NCBI GenBank assembly: GCA_020634795.1
Contig: JACKAZ010000017.1
Span: 1-44,211 of the forward strand
Length of the DNA: 44,211 nucleotides
DNA from: Ardenticatenales bacterium
Lineage (GTDB): Bacteria > Chloroflexota > Anaerolineae > Ardenticatenales > Ardenticatenaceae
Direction: 5' to 3'
The position numbers and the translations under genes were made by a program. The notes under the pieces are model-generated. The model was given only the letters and a program-made list of their open reading frames with translations, had not been told where the DNA came from and did no database searches. Positions 23,602-32,831 of the stretch are shown here, piece after piece (position 1 is the first letter of the stretch; every line of letters begins with the position of its first letter).

Positions 23602-24579
23602 TTAACTCCCCACTTCCAGCTCCGGTGGGGCGAGTCGTTCTAGAAGGAGCACCACCACGAAACCGATGATCATGAGCGCGAGCGCGATACCCAACTCGCT
23701 ATTGAGGGCGGGCACGACGTTGCGGGTGATTTGTTCCAGCAGTTCGCCTTGCGCGTCAAAGATTTCCCGCACCACCTCTTTCCAAGGCCAGATTTTGCGC
23801 AACGAGCCGACCATCAGGCCGATGAGGAGCGCCACCGTCAGGTCGTGGTAGCGGTGGAAGAGCCAACTCAGCACCCGCGCGAAACTGAGCAGCCCCGCGA
23901 AGGCCCCGATCGCCACCAACGCCACCGTGCCAATCTCGAAATTCTTGACGGCGCTCAGCACGTATTCATATTTGCCCAGAATCAGCAGGATGAATGCCCC
24001 CGAGATGCCCGGCAAAATCATGGCGCAGATGGCGAACGCCCCGCTTAAGATGAGGAACCACCACGTGTTGGGCGTTTCCGCCGGAACGAGGCCCACCAGC
24101 CAAAAGGCGGCTACCGTACCGACCAGCGCGGCGAGGATGAGTGTGGGATTCCAATTCTTCACGCGGCGGCTCACCACCACGGCGGAGGCGATCACCAAAC
24201 CGAAGAAGAAGCTCCACAGGTAGACCGGGTAGTTGTGTAAGGCATATTCCAGCGCCCGCGCGAAGGTGAGAATGGCGGAGAGGATGCCGACCCCCACCGC
24301 GACCAAGAAAGAGAGGTTGCCCGCCCCCCACGCCTCGGCCAGCTTGCCCTTGGAGAGCGGCGAGAGGAAAGCGGGGGTGGTCAGGCCACGGATGGAGTCG
24401 ATCAATTCCTCGTAGATGCCGAGGATGAAGGCCATCGTGCCACCCGACACGCCCGGCACCACATCGGCGGAACCCATCGCGAAGCCGCGCCACCAGAGAC
24501 CAAACAGGTCGGCGACGCTGCGGCGCGGCGCACGGGGGGGGAGCGCCTCGGGCGTTGTTCTTTGGTCGATATTTGACAT
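23602..24579 (-). CDS. DUF368 family membrane protein (undecaprenyl phosphate transporter type)
   Basis: The 325-residue protein has about eight membrane spans. It carries the two DUF368 signatures: FAMGSADVVPGVSGGTMAFI near residue 35, and AICAMILPGISGAFILLILG near residue 185. The G(S/T)ADVVPGVSGGT-type loop pair is the family's hallmark. Family members (PopT type) return undecaprenyl phosphate across the membrane for cell-wall and polysaccharide synthesis. The start at 24579 (MSNIDQRT) is chosen because the family begins with a short polar tail; the frame is open further upstream but lies in repeat DNA. It converges on the RicT gene, 47 bases apart. Confidence 0.88.
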   Translation of the reverse strand: MSNIDQRTTPEALPPRAPRRSVADLFGLWWRGFAMGSADVVPGVSGGTMAFILGIYEELIDSIRGLTTPAFLSPLSKGKLAEAWGAGNLSFLVAVGVGILSAILTFARALEYALHNYPVYLWSFFFGLVIASAVVVSRRVKNWNPTLILAALVGTVAAFWLVGLVPAETPNTWWFLILSGAFAICAMILPGISGAFILLILGKYEYVLSAVKNFEIGTVALVAIGAFAGLLSFARVLSWLFHRYHDLTVALLIGLMVGSLRKIWPWKEVVREIFDAQGELLEQITRNVVPALNSELGIALALMIIGFVVVLLLERLAPPELEVGS

Positions 24580-24886
24580 AATAAGATTAGTCCTTCTGCA
24601 TTGTAGAGACTTGGGCGCCGACTCCACGCGCTTGGCTTCTGTTGATCCGGCCGCGTGACGATGCGCCAAGCGATGAATGATACCGAGCCGACCACGTTGC
24701 GCCAAAATGGTGAATGGCGAATGGCGAGGGGGTGAGGATTGTACGACCGTCCCACCGTCGAGAATCGGAACCATGGATCGAGCGATGCGCTGCGCTGTCT
24801 TACATGGAGTGAACAAGGCGCTCCCTCTAGCGCCTATCACCCCGCCCCTGCAGCGGCCCCCGTGGTCGGGCGACGAAAGGCAGACA
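24580..24886. other. Spacer with decayed seven-base repeats
   Basis: A short AATGGCG-type run (about 24706-24727, AATGGTGAATGGCGAATGGC) and a GTCGAGAATCGG motif near 24762 lie between the divergent DUF368 and Nudix genes. No promoter was recognised with confidence. Confidence 0.45.
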
Positions 24887-25378
24887 ATGGCAGACAACGG
24901 TTTACAGCGTCAGGGCGACGCGAGACACGTCGTCACCCCACGGGTGGCGCTGTTTTTGCAGCGCGACGAGCGTTGGCTCTTCATCGAAGGGGCGGCGCAC
25001 AAGTGGTGGGCGGGACGCTACAACGGGATCGGCGGCAGTGTGGAGGCGGGCGAATCGATCCTCGATGCCGCCCAACGGGAATGCGAGGAAGAGACGGGGC
25101 TGCCCGCCGAAACGCTCACGTTGGCGGCCATCGTTCATGTGATGGCCGAGCCGTCGGTGTTGCTCTTTTGCTTTCGGGGCACGTTGGCTGCGGGCGTGCT
25201 GCAACCCTGCGACGAAGGGGCCTTTCACTGGCTGAGCGAAGAAGAGCTACGCGACCCCAGCCTCCCCCTGATGGCGGACTTGCCCTTCCTTCTGCCATCT
25301 ATCCTGTCACACCAAGCGGGTGAGGCGCCGCACCACTTCGCCTTCGACATGACACTCCCCTTCGAAGCCGCGCCATGA
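24887..25378 (+). CDS. Nudix hydrolase
   Basis: The 163-residue protein starts MADNGLQRQGDARHVV. The Nudix box is complete: GGSVEAGESILDAAQRECEE followed by ETGL, at about residues 50-73. Such enzymes cleave nucleoside diphosphate derivatives with metal ions. The substrate cannot be told from sequence; the family branch resembles MutT/8-oxo-dGTP-like proteins. Its TGA overlaps the ATG of the VOC gene (ATGA, 25375-25378). The frame is open to 24677, but that part is repeat-derived and unlike the family. Confidence 0.87.
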   Translation: MADNGLQRQGDARHVVTPRVALFLQRDERWLFIEGAAHKWWAGRYNGIGGSVEAGESILDAAQRECEEETGLPAETLTLAAIVHVMAEPSVLLFCFRGTLAAGVLQPCDEGAFHWLSEEELRDPSLPLMADLPFLLPSILSHQAGEAPHHFAFDMTLPFEAAP

Positions 25379-25767
25379 GCATCACCATCGTCGGCCTCGA
25401 CCACCTCCAGCTCGCCATGCCGCGCGGCGGCGAAGCCGCGGCTCGCCATTTTTACGGCACGCTGTTGGGACTGCGCGAAGTGACGAAGCCACCCACGCTC
25501 CGCGCCGCTGGCGGCTGTTGGTTCGAAGGGAAAGGGATCTCGTTCCACTTGGGTGTGGAGGAACCGTTCACCCCCGCCCGCAAGGCCCATCCGGCGCTGC
25601 GCGTCAGCGATCTTGATGCGGCGCTGAGCCATCTTGCCGCTGCGGGAATCGAAATCACGCGCGACCAGCGGGTCCCCGAGGTGCGCCGCGCGTACATCCA
25701 CGACCCCTTCGGCAACCGGATCGAACTGCTCCAAGCGGGTGACCGCTACCCCAGCGGCGAGGGCTGA
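25375..25767 (+). CDS. VOC family (glyoxalase/bleomycin resistance-like) protein
   Basis: The 130-residue protein has the two beta-alpha-beta units of the VOC fold: GLDHLQLAMPRGGEAAARHF with YGTLLGLREV in the first half, and ALRVSDLDAALSHLAAAGIE with YIHDPFGNRIELLQ in the second. His10, His59 (SFHLG) and Glu118 (RIELL) are likely metal ligands. The substrate is unknown. It is coupled to the Nudix gene by a 4-base overlap, and its last 22 bases overlap the convergent surE gene. Confidence 0.85.
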   Translation: MSITIVGLDHLQLAMPRGGEAAARHFYGTLLGLREVTKPPTLRAAGGCWFEGKGISFHLGVEEPFTPARKAHPALRVSDLDAALSHLAAAGIEITRDQRVPEVRRAYIHDPFGNRIELLQAGDRYPSGEG

Positions 25768-26582
25768 GCGGGGCCGCCCACACTCTCCATCGCCGCCTCC
25801 AATGCGTGCAGCCCCTGATCGGCGGTCAAATCCACGGTGAGTGGTGTCAACGAGACGACTTCGTCGACCATCACGGCGTGCACATCGGAATCCCGCTCTA
25901 GGTTGTCGCTGTCGACCCGACGGCTGAGGCCCGCGAAGCGCCGCCGCCCGTTCTCCTCCTCGATCTCGGGATGGAAATAGTTGATCCGCGAGAGCCGGGT
26001 CACGCGCAGGGGCGTGTCGTCGGTGGCGTGGCGCGGCACATCCAGCTTCAGCAGATCGGTGTGGGGCGGCAGCGGATTGGCCAGCATCCACGCGCCCACC
26101 CGCTGCGCAAAACGGGCCGCGACCGCGAACTGCACCTCGTCGCTGTAGCTGAGATAGTGGTGCATCTCCGTTTCGAGCGAGACCGCCAAGCTTGGCACGC
26201 CCTGCGCGGCCCCTTCGATGGCCGCACCCACCGTCCCGCTGATCGTGATGCCGCAACCCAGATTTTCACCGTAGTTGATGCCGGAAAGCAGCAGATCAGG
26301 CAGGCGAGGGGCCAGCAGCAGCACGCCGCCGCGCACCGCTTGGGCCGGGCTGCCCTCGATGGCGTAGGTCGTGATCGTCGTCCCATCGTTGAGGGTCATC
26401 GGAATCTCGCTGAACTCCCACGTCACCCGTGGGAAAGAGCGGCCCGACGCCGTCTGTTGATGGCGGGGTGCCACCACCAGCACGTCACCCAGTGCCGCTG
26501 CCGCGTTCGCCAAGGCGTGCAGCCCCGGACTTTCGATCCCATCGTCGTTCGTGACGAGGATAAAAGGGGGATCATTGTTCAT
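25746..26582 (-). CDS. surE: 5'/3'-nucleotidase SurE
   Basis: The 278-residue enzyme removes phosphate from nucleoside 5'- and 3'-monophosphates with a divalent metal. The metal site is plain: ILVTNDDGIESPG near the N-terminus (the DD pair), SGRS in the APRHQQTASGRS loop, and SGINYGENLG around residue 100. The start is backed by an AAGGAAC site. Its 3' end overlaps the convergent VOC gene by 22 bases. The C-terminal 30 residues beyond the core are Ala/Leu-rich and variable in the family. Confidence 0.92.
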   Translation of the reverse strand: MNNDPPFILVTNDDGIESPGLHALANAAAALGDVLVVAPRHQQTASGRSFPRVTWEFSEIPMTLNDGTTITTYAIEGSPAQAVRGGVLLLAPRLPDLLLSGINYGENLGCGITISGTVGAAIEGAAQGVPSLAVSLETEMHHYLSYSDEVQFAVAARFAQRVGAWMLANPLPPHTDLLKLDVPRHATDDTPLRVTRLSRINYFHPEIEEENGRRRFAGLSRRVDSDNLERDSDVHAVMVDEVVSLTPLTVDLTADQGLHALEAAMESVGGPAQPSPLG

Positions 26583-26769
26583 TGTGGATTGTTCCTTGTG
26601 GTCACTTTTTTTTCGTGATGGATCGTGAATGGTGAACAGAGAATGGCACCATGTTGGGACATCTTTCGACGGTCGGCTTATGTTCCGTTCTCAGCAAGGG
26701 TGACTACGCGGGTCGTCCCTACATTCGCTATTCGCCACTGCCGCTAACGCTAAGTGAGCGTCCTAAAGC

Positions 26770-28119
26770 CTAATAGGCCCCCTTGCCGCGCAGCACGACC
26801 CAGAGTGTTTTCCAGAGGATTTCGAGGTCGAGCAGCAGTGAATAGTTGCGGACATAGAAGAGGTCATCTTCGGTGTGGTAGAACATGGGTCGGTCGCTCC
26901 GCCCGTTGATCTGCCACCAGCCGGTGATCCCCTGCGGGACGAGCAGCCGTTTACGCTGCCACGGTTCGTAGGCGGCCACGATCTCCGGCAATTCGGGACG
27001 GGGGCCGACGATGCTCATCTCGCCGCGCAGCACATTCAGCAGGTTGGGCAGTTCGTCGAGGCTGAAGCGGCGCAGCCAGCGGCCGATCGGTGTGACACGC
27101 GGGTCGTGCGGTTGCTTGTGGGGGATCGCATCGGCCTCGTGCATGGGGCGTGCCATGCGGTCGGCCCCGTCGACCATCGTGCGAAACTTGTAGAGCATGA
27201 AACGCTGCCCCTGTTCGCCGATGCGCGGCTGCCGATAGATCACCGGCCCCGCAGAGCTGGCGCGGATGGCCACGCTGATCAGCAGTGTCAACGGCGCGGT
27301 GAGCAGCAGAAGCAGCGCGGCCACGACGATGTCGCCGCCGCGCTTGACCGCGGCCTGCCACGGCGACAGCACCGGTTCCGCGATGCTGATCAGCGGCATG
27401 CCGCCGAACATCTCCATGCGGTGGCTCAGGTAGGTCAACGGGTAGAGATCGGGCAGCAGCTTCACCCGCACGGCCAAGGGCTGGACCCGTTCCAGCAGAC
27501 TGGGCAGCACGTGGGATTGCTCCAGTGGCAGCGCCACGATGATGACCTCGACACGCTCGCGGGCGATCACCGCGTCCAGCTCGGCCAGCGTGCCCAGCGT
27601 CTGCGGGGCCTGATCGTCGACATAGCCGACCAGCTCAAGCCCCAGCCAATCGCGTGCCTGGACTTGTCCACCGACGGCCCGCGCCGCCGCGTCAGCCCCC
27701 ACGATCAAGACCCGCTCGGTGGGGATGCGCGGCACTTGTCGCGCTTTGAACAGCTCCCGCCAGATCAGCCGCCCAACAAAAAGCACCAACGGCAGCGTCA
27801 GCGCGAAGTAGCCGACCCCACGGCGGGGGAAGGACTGATCCAAGAAGAAGAGGAAACCGCCGAAGATGCCCGTGGCCAGCAACGCGCCGAGCAGCACGAT
27901 CGCCGATTCCTCTGTGACGCGATAGACGCGGCGGACGTCATAGCCACGAAAACTCCAGAGGCCGATCAGGGTGGCGACGAGGGCCAGCAGCGGTGTGGTC
28001 CATTGCCACGTCAACGGTGTGGGATGGAGGCGTGTGGCGGTGAAAAAGGCCAACAGGGCCGCAACCCCATCGGTGATGAGGATGAGGTTGCGATAGAGGG
28101 TGAAGGAGCGTTGGTTCAC
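26770..28119 (-). CDS. Polyprenyl glycosylphosphotransferase (WbaP/WcaJ-like sugar transferase)
   Basis: The 449-residue protein has four N-terminal membrane spans (about residues 10-125) and a CoA-binding-like middle domain (VLIVGADAAARAVGGQ). It ends in a C-terminal bacterial sugar transferase domain from about residue 255. That domain starts KRGGDIVVAALLLLLTAPLT and contains YKFRTMVDGAD, SLDELPNLLNVLRGEMSIVG and PGITGWWQINGRS. It moves a sugar phosphate from a UDP-sugar to undecaprenyl phosphate, the first step of exopolysaccharide repeat-unit synthesis. It is set apart from the export genes at 38-44 kb but fits the same pathway. The start codon is GTG. Confidence 0.9.
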   Translation of the reverse strand: MNQRSFTLYRNLILITDGVAALLAFFTATRLHPTPLTWQWTTPLLALVATLIGLWSFRGYDVRRVYRVTEESAIVLLGALLATGIFGGFLFFLDQSFPRRGVGYFALTLPLVLFVGRLIWRELFKARQVPRIPTERVLIVGADAAARAVGGQVQARDWLGLELVGYVDDQAPQTLGTLAELDAVIARERVEVIIVALPLEQSHVLPSLLERVQPLAVRVKLLPDLYPLTYLSHRMEMFGGMPLISIAEPVLSPWQAAVKRGGDIVVAALLLLLTAPLTLLISVAIRASSAGPVIYRQPRIGEQGQRFMLYKFRTMVDGADRMARPMHEADAIPHKQPHDPRVTPIGRWLRRFSLDELPNLLNVLRGEMSIVGPRPELPEIVAAYEPWQRKRLLVPQGITGWWQINGRSDRPMFYHTEDDLFYVRNYSLLLDLEILWKTLWVVLRGKGAY

Positions 28120-28200
28120 GGCGATGGCCGGGAAGTGCGGGTGGGCAGAATGACAGGTAGAGCGACGGCGTTCGCGTGGTCAACGACGGAAGGATGGAGA

Positions 28201-28313
28201 GTGGCGCATGGCGCATGGCGTGGTGATGGGAACTGTTTCACCCGTTTACGGCGGGGGCGGGCGACTGTTTGGGCGCTATCTATGTCGAAAATCGAGCATC
28301 GAGAATCGAAGTG
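28201..28313. repeat. Seven-base repeats, GGCGCAT and ATCGAGA types
   Basis: GTGGCGCATGGCGCATGGCG occupies 28201-28220, and AATCGAGCATCGAGAATCGA lies near 28291-28310. Both have period seven. A single leftover of the AGCTCCCTC minisatellite unit occurs near 28360. Confidence 0.65.
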
Positions 28314-28391
28314 CATGGCATCTTCCTTGCTTGGCAACGACCCTACCCATCCGCCCCCCAGCTCCCTCAGCGCCTCGACACCCGCCCCCCG

Positions 28392-29252
28392 TTACGCGAA
28401 CAACAGCCAACTCATCCGCTTGCGGTAGTCGGCGCTTCGCGGATCCTCCTCACCCATGATCGTCAGCAGGTCGAGCATCCCTTGGCGGGCCGCGCCCTCC
28501 TGCCATTGCGGATCACGTTGCAGAATGGCGAGGAATTGCTCGGCGGCCACCGCGTAATCGCCCAGCGGCACCGCGGCTTGCGCCAGCGCAAAGCGCTGTT
28601 CCCAATCGTCGGGGTTGGCGCTGACCTTGGCCTTGAGTTCGTCCAGCGAGCTGGCGCTGTCCCCCGCAAAGTGGGCACGCGCGCGGAGTTGCTGCGCCGC
28701 GTCGCCCAGCGGCCCGCGCGCCGGAATCGCGTCGAGGTGGGCCAGGGCGCGTTCCACGTGCCCCTCGGCGAGTTCCACCCGCGCCAGCGCCAAGTTCGCG
28801 CCGTCGTGGTCGGGGGCCGCCGCCAGAATGCCTTCCAACAGGGGGCGTGCCGCGACATAGTCGTCGGCGTCGATCAATGCCGTGGCCTGCGTCAACTGCG
28901 CATCCTGCGCGTTCGGCAAAATCTTGTCCAAGAAGGCCTGCACACGCGGTCGGGGCAACGCGCCCACGAATTCGTCCACCACCGCACCATCCCGAAACGC
29001 CTTCACGTTGGGGATGCCACGGATACCATAACGGGCCGAAAGTTGCTGGTTCTGATCGGTGTTGACCTTGGCCAGAATCCAACGGCCTCCCCCTTCCTTC
29101 GCCAGCCCCTCCAGCACGGGGGTCAGCATTCGGCACGGCCCACACCACGCGGCCCAAAAATCGACCAGCACCGGCACCTCGTGCGAGCGCTGAATCACCT
29201 CTTTTTGGAAGGTCGCTTCGCTCACTTCAATCACATGGGGTTGGGTACTCAT
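28392..29252 (-). CDS. Thioredoxin-TPR fusion protein (CnoX/YbbN-like)
   Basis: The 286-residue protein has an N-terminal thioredoxin domain with a complete active site, WAAWCGPCRMLTPVL, at about residues 33-47. The C-terminal part is built of helical repeats (ARVELAEGHVERALAHLDAI, GDYAVAAEQFLAIL). This is the plan of YbbN/CnoX, which protects proteins from oxidation and hands them to chaperones. The Escherichia coli protein lacks the first Cys, whereas here CGPC is intact, so it can act as a true disulfide reductase. An AAAGGAT site precedes the ATG. It appears to be a single-gene unit. Confidence 0.88.
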   Translation of the reverse strand: MSTQPHVIEVSEATFQKEVIQRSHEVPVLVDFWAAWCGPCRMLTPVLEGLAKEGGGRWILAKVNTDQNQQLSARYGIRGIPNVKAFRDGAVVDEFVGALPRPRVQAFLDKILPNAQDAQLTQATALIDADDYVAARPLLEGILAAAPDHDGANLALARVELAEGHVERALAHLDAIPARGPLGDAAQQLRARAHFAGDSASSLDELKAKVSANPDDWEQRFALAQAAVPLGDYAVAAEQFLAILQRDPQWQEGAARQGMLDLLTIMGEEDPRSADYRKRMSWLLFA

Positions 29253-29385
29253 CTATCGATCCTTTCTGACATGGGTAAAAGATAGTTTTTTGAGGGGCAG
29301 TGGCGTCGTTGGCGGGTGCGCCATCACGCGACCGTGGCGTCTGGGAATCATGGCGCATCAATGATCCGGCCGTGCTCCGACTGAC

Positions 29386-30006
29386 TTAATTGTACCGATT
29401 CATCGCCGCGACGATCCCGTCGGTCATCCACAGCTCGATGCCGTCGACCGCTTCCTCGCGGCGGAGCGCCAGCTCTTTTTCTTCCGCTTTGGAGAAATCT
29501 TGCAGCACGTAGGCCGCCGGATCCATCCGCCCGGGCGGGCGGTCGATGCCGATCCGCAGGCGGGCGAACTGGCCATCCCCCAGATGTTGGATGATGGATC
29601 GCACGCCCCGTTGGCCGCCCGCCCCCCCCTCGGGGCGAAAGCGAAAGGTGGCGAAGGGCAGGTCGAGATCGTCGTAGACGACGAGGATGGCGTGGTCGTC
29701 CACGCGGTAGAAGTCGCGTGCGGCCCGCACGGCGCGGCCACTCTCGTTCATGTAGCTCTGGGGCTTCAACAGCAGCAGGCGTCGCCCATGGAGGTAGCCC
29801 GACGCCAGCAGGCCGCTCATGCCTTTTTGATGGATAAAAGAAAAGCCGTGACGCGCGGCCAGCCGTTCCACGACCTGGAAGCCAATGTTGTGGCGGTTAT
29901 GGGCGTAACGCGTCCCCGGGTTGCCGAGGCCGACCACCAGCAACGGCCCCTCGCGGTGGGTCAGTGCGCGGCGCGGCGTGCTGCCCGGGTCGGTCAAGAC
30001 GCTCAT
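29386..30006 (-). CDS. pth: Peptidyl-tRNA hydrolase
   Basis: The 206-residue enzyme frees tRNA from drop-off peptidyl-tRNAs. The catalytic region is clear: LLVVGLGNPGTRYAHNRHNI gives Asn29 and His39, and VVYDDLDLP gives the conserved Asp near residue 112. The loop usually read as GGHNGLRS is GGQRGVRS here (residues 130-137). So the Asn matching Asn114 of the Escherichia coli enzyme is Arg133, and the adjacent His is Gln. The N-terminus has about 20 extra residues before the core. It follows the secreted-protein gene by 2 bases, suggesting one transcript. Confidence 0.9.
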   Translation of the reverse strand: MSVLTDPGSTPRRALTHREGPLLVVGLGNPGTRYAHNRHNIGFQVVERLAARHGFSFIHQKGMSGLLASGYLHGRRLLLLKPQSYMNESGRAVRAARDFYRVDDHAILVVYDDLDLPFATFRFRPEGGAGGQRGVRSIIQHLGDGQFARLRIGIDRPPGRMDPAAYVLQDFSKAEEKELALRREEAVDGIELWMTDGIVAAMNRYN

Positions 30007-30008
30007 CG

Positions 30009-30989
30009 TTAGGCGCGGAAGAGCGACACCAAATTGCGCACCAGATAGAGCAGACCGATCAGCAGGGCCACGCCTACCGTCAATGCGGCGCCCATCAAGA
30101 TCGAACCGAGCAACGCCGTGCGGTCAAAGGGGCCTTCGTAGGTGTTGGCGACGGCCGGGCCCGCTACCGTCGTCGCGGCGGGCGCGGCGGCTTCGCCGCT
30201 CTCCGTTGTCTGGTCGCTGCTGCCGTCATTGCTGCTGTCATCGCTCGCCAGCGCAATGGCGTCGGGGGTGGCGCTGGCCGCCGTGGGGGCCTCAACGCTG
30301 ATCGGCGTATTGCTGGCCACGGCGGTGGCCGCAGCGCCCCCCAGCGGGGTCAGCGTGGCCAAGACGCCGCCCGCGGTCAGGGTGGGCAGCGGTGTGCCAG
30401 CAGCGACGGAGGTCAAGGTCGGCACGCCCGTGGGGCTGGCGGTCGGTGTCGTATCCTCTGTCGGGCTGGCCGCTGGCGTTGGGGTAGCGGGCACCGTCGT
30501 GGCCGTCGGCGGCACGGATGTGGCTGTCGGTGGGATGGGTGTGAACGTCGGCGGCGGCGGGGGCGGCTGGGTCGGGGGTGCGTTCGAAACGTAAAGCGGT
30601 GCCACATCGAAATCTTGCCATTGCCCGTCGGCCCGCACCACCCGCAATCGAATGGTGTACGGGCCGTCGGCCAGTGCCGAGGTGTCCCACACCCCGAGCT
30701 GGCCGCCTGTTACGGACTGCTCGCGGACGACCAAGCGGTACCACTGCTCGTCGGGGACGACGGGGTAGGTGCCCGCAGCGATACGAAGCTCATATTTCCA
30801 AAATTCGGGGTGGGTGGCGGTCCCGACGATCGCGACCGCGCCGCGCACCGTTTGGCCGCTGGTGGGCGAGGTGACCACCCCTTGGTATTGCCGCGCAGGG
30901 GCGGCGTGTAGGGGCAGCGGTTGTGCGGTGAAAAGCGCGGTGCCCAACAACGCCACCAAGCAACAGACCACAACTCGTTGAAGATTCAT
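30009..30989 (-). CDS. Secreted, membrane-anchored protein with an Ig-like domain and Pro/Thr stalk
   Basis: The 326-residue protein starts MNLQRVVVCCLVALLGTALF, a signal peptide ending near HAAPA. Residues 35-135 look like one Ig- or FN3-type beta domain (VTSPTSGQTVRGAVAIVGTA through DGPYTIRLRVV). A low-complexity stalk of about 140 residues follows, rich in Pro, Thr and Ala (PPTATSVPPTATTVPATPTP). The C-terminus has a membrane span (GSILMGAALTVGVALLIGLL) and a short basic end. It is probably a cell-surface protein with its beta domain held away from the membrane. A frame with 15 extra codons upstream exists; the ATG at 30989 is preferred because AGAGAAAG precedes it. It is the first gene before pth. 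Confidence 0.78.
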   Translation of the reverse strand: MNLQRVVVCCLVALLGTALFTAQPLPLHAAPARQYQGVVTSPTSGQTVRGAVAIVGTATHPEFWKYELRIAAGTYPVVPDEQWYRLVVREQSVTGGQLGVWDTSALADGPYTIRLRVVRADGQWQDFDVAPLYVSNAPPTQPPPPPPTFTPIPPTATSVPPTATTVPATPTPAASPTEDTTPTASPTGVPTLTSVAAGTPLPTLTAGGVLATLTPLGGAAATAVASNTPISVEAPTAASATPDAIALASDDSSNDGSSDQTTESGEAAAPAATTVAGPAVANTYEGPFDRTALLGSILMGAALTVGVALLIGLLYLVRNLVSLFRA

Positions 30990-31345
30990 TCTTTCTCTGG
31001 CTTTCGTCAGTCGCCCGTTCCGAAACATTTTCACGATTATACCCCAGCTAAACGGGTACAGTCCCTTATCGCCAGGCGACTTCGCGTCGTTTCAACCGGC
31101 GACTGACCTCACGGCTGGCAGGTCGCTGCCCCCCGTCCGCCGCGGACGATTACGGCGCTTTGGCACGCGACCGATGAAGGCACCCGTCGTCATTCTGCGG
31201 GGTATGATCCGTGTCGGAACGGCAACGACTCGGTGGGCCATTGTACCCGTTGCCCCGCCGCACGGCAAACGGGTAAAGGGGCATTGTGCGCTGAAGGGGC
31301 TTGGCGGGCCAGAGGCGGCTCATCGCATTCTCCTTAAGCGCCCCT
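30990..31345. other. Spacer without recognised gene
   Basis: No reading frame here looks real. A GTCCGCCGCGGAC palindrome lies near 31135. No promoter for the minus-strand gene was recognised with confidence. Confidence 0.5.
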
Positions 31346-31373
31346 TTGTGTGAGTCGCAGCCCCCACTACAAT
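31346..31373 (+). promoter_or_regulatory. Possible promoter of the GT4 gene
   Basis: TTGTGT (31346-31351) and TACAAT (31368-31373) are separated by 16 bases. The -10 box is good and the -35 box weak. The gene starts 49 bases later. Confidence 0.45.
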
Positions 31374-31421
31374 CACCGCAGTCAGAAGAGATACCGATAG
31401 TGGCACGATAGAAGGGTTGTC

Positions 31422-32750
31422 ATGAATAACGAAATAGTGCTTTGCTGTGAGGAAGCGCCTTGTCACAGCTACATGATTCGTGGCTGGCGCGCGCCCCGTG
31501 GCCGCATCGCCATGATTTCGATGCACACCTGTCCGCTGGCGATGTTGGGTGGCAAGAACACGGGCGGCATGAACGTCTACGTCCGCGAGTTGAGCCGCGA
31601 ACTGGGGCGACGCGGCTGGGCGGTCGATGTGTACACCCATGCCCAAGATAACGAGCGGCCCCGTATCGTGCACCTGGCGCGAGGGGTGCGGGTGATCCAT
31701 GTGCAGGCGGGGCCAATGCGCCACATCGACAAGAATGAGCTGTTCCACCATGTGCCGGAGTTCACGGCAAATATCATCGAGAGGGTGGCAGAGGCGGGCA
31801 TCCATTATGATGCGATTTTCAGCCATTACTGGCTGAGCGGCTTGGTCGCGGACGGGCTGCGCAAGGCGTGGGGCACCCCCTACATGCAGATGTTCCACAC
31901 GTTGGGGGCGATGAAAAACAACGTGGCGCAGCGGGACGAAGAGCGTGAGCTTCAGCAACGGCTCGACAGTGAGCGAGGGTTGATGGTGAATGCGGATCGA
32001 CTGATCGCGGCCAATCCGTTGGATCGGCAGCAGATGATCGAGCTCTACAACGCCCCCGCCAGCCAGATCGACATCGTGCCTTGCGGGGTCGATCTTTCGC
32101 TCTTCCGCCCCATTGCACAACGGCTGGCCCGCTCCGAAATCGGTGTACCGAGTGACCGCCGTCTCTTTTCCTTTGTGGGGCGGATCGATCCGTTGAAGGG
32201 AATCGACACGCTGATCCGCGCCATCGGGCTGCTGTTGGAACAACGCGCTGACCTGCGCCGCCACCTCATTGTGGGGGTCGTGGGCGGCAGCGCGGAAGAT
32301 AGCGGCGAAGCGATGACGGCGGAGATGCAGCGCTTGCGCGCGTTGCGAAGCGAGCTGGCCATCGAAGATGTGGTGCTCTTCTTGGGGGCGCAGGGGCAAG
32401 AGACGCTGCCCTTCTTCTACGCGGCCTCCGAAGCGGTGGTGATGCCCAGCCACTACGAGAGCTTTGGTATGGTCGCGCTGGAGGCGATGGCCTGTGGCAC
32501 GCCGGTGATTGCCAGCGAGGTCGGCGGCCTGACCTTCACGATCAAGGATGGCGAGACGGGTTTCCTGATTCCGCCCCACCGTCCCGACCTGTTGGCCGCA
32601 AAAATGCTGGAGCTACTGGACGATCCGGCGCTGCGGCAGCGGATGGGCGATGCGGGCGTGAGCGCGGCGCTACGCTTCGGCTGGCCGGCCATCGCGGATC
32701 AGATTTTGGCCGTCGTGGGGGATCTGACGCGGGCGCGGCTGGCGGCGTGA
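31422..32750 (+). CDS. GT4 family glycosyltransferase (MshA/sucrose-phosphate synthase-like)
   Basis: The 442-residue protein starts with a short extra segment and then reads RIAMISMHTCPLAMLGG, then KNTGGMNVYVRELSREL, the pattern of MshA and related GT4 enzymes. The acceptor/donor region includes VPCGVDLSLFRP and FVGRIDPLKGIDTLIRA. The C-terminal EX7E motif lies in MPSHYESFGMVALEAMACGT. It is a retaining enzyme using a nucleotide sugar. MshA itself starts mycothiol synthesis, but no other mycothiol gene is near, so the product could equally be sucrose phosphate or a polysaccharide link. A GAAGGG site precedes the ATG. Confidence 0.85.
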   Translation: MNNEIVLCCEEAPCHSYMIRGWRAPRGRIAMISMHTCPLAMLGGKNTGGMNVYVRELSRELGRRGWAVDVYTHAQDNERPRIVHLARGVRVIHVQAGPMRHIDKNELFHHVPEFTANIIERVAEAGIHYDAIFSHYWLSGLVADGLRKAWGTPYMQMFHTLGAMKNNVAQRDEERELQQRLDSERGLMVNADRLIAANPLDRQQMIELYNAPASQIDIVPCGVDLSLFRPIAQRLARSEIGVPSDRRLFSFVGRIDPLKGIDTLIRAIGLLLEQRADLRRHLIVGVVGGSAEDSGEAMTAEMQRLRALRSELAIEDVVLFLGAQGQETLPFFYAASEAVVMPSHYESFGMVALEAMACGTPVIASEVGGLTFTIKDGETGFLIPPHRPDLLAAKMLELLDDPALRQRMGDAGVSAALRFGWPAIADQILAVVGDLTRARLAA

Positions 32751-32831
32751 GCAAGCGTTGGAGCGAACAACAAGGGGAGGCACATGGCATTCCCTCACCC
32801 CATTCGCCATTCGGTGCGCTGAAGGCAGGGC

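Noticed and set aside
31422..32750. Naming the GT4 gene mshA
   Set aside because: The N-terminal pattern fits, but sucrose-phosphate synthase-like enzymes share it and no other mycothiol gene is in the window.
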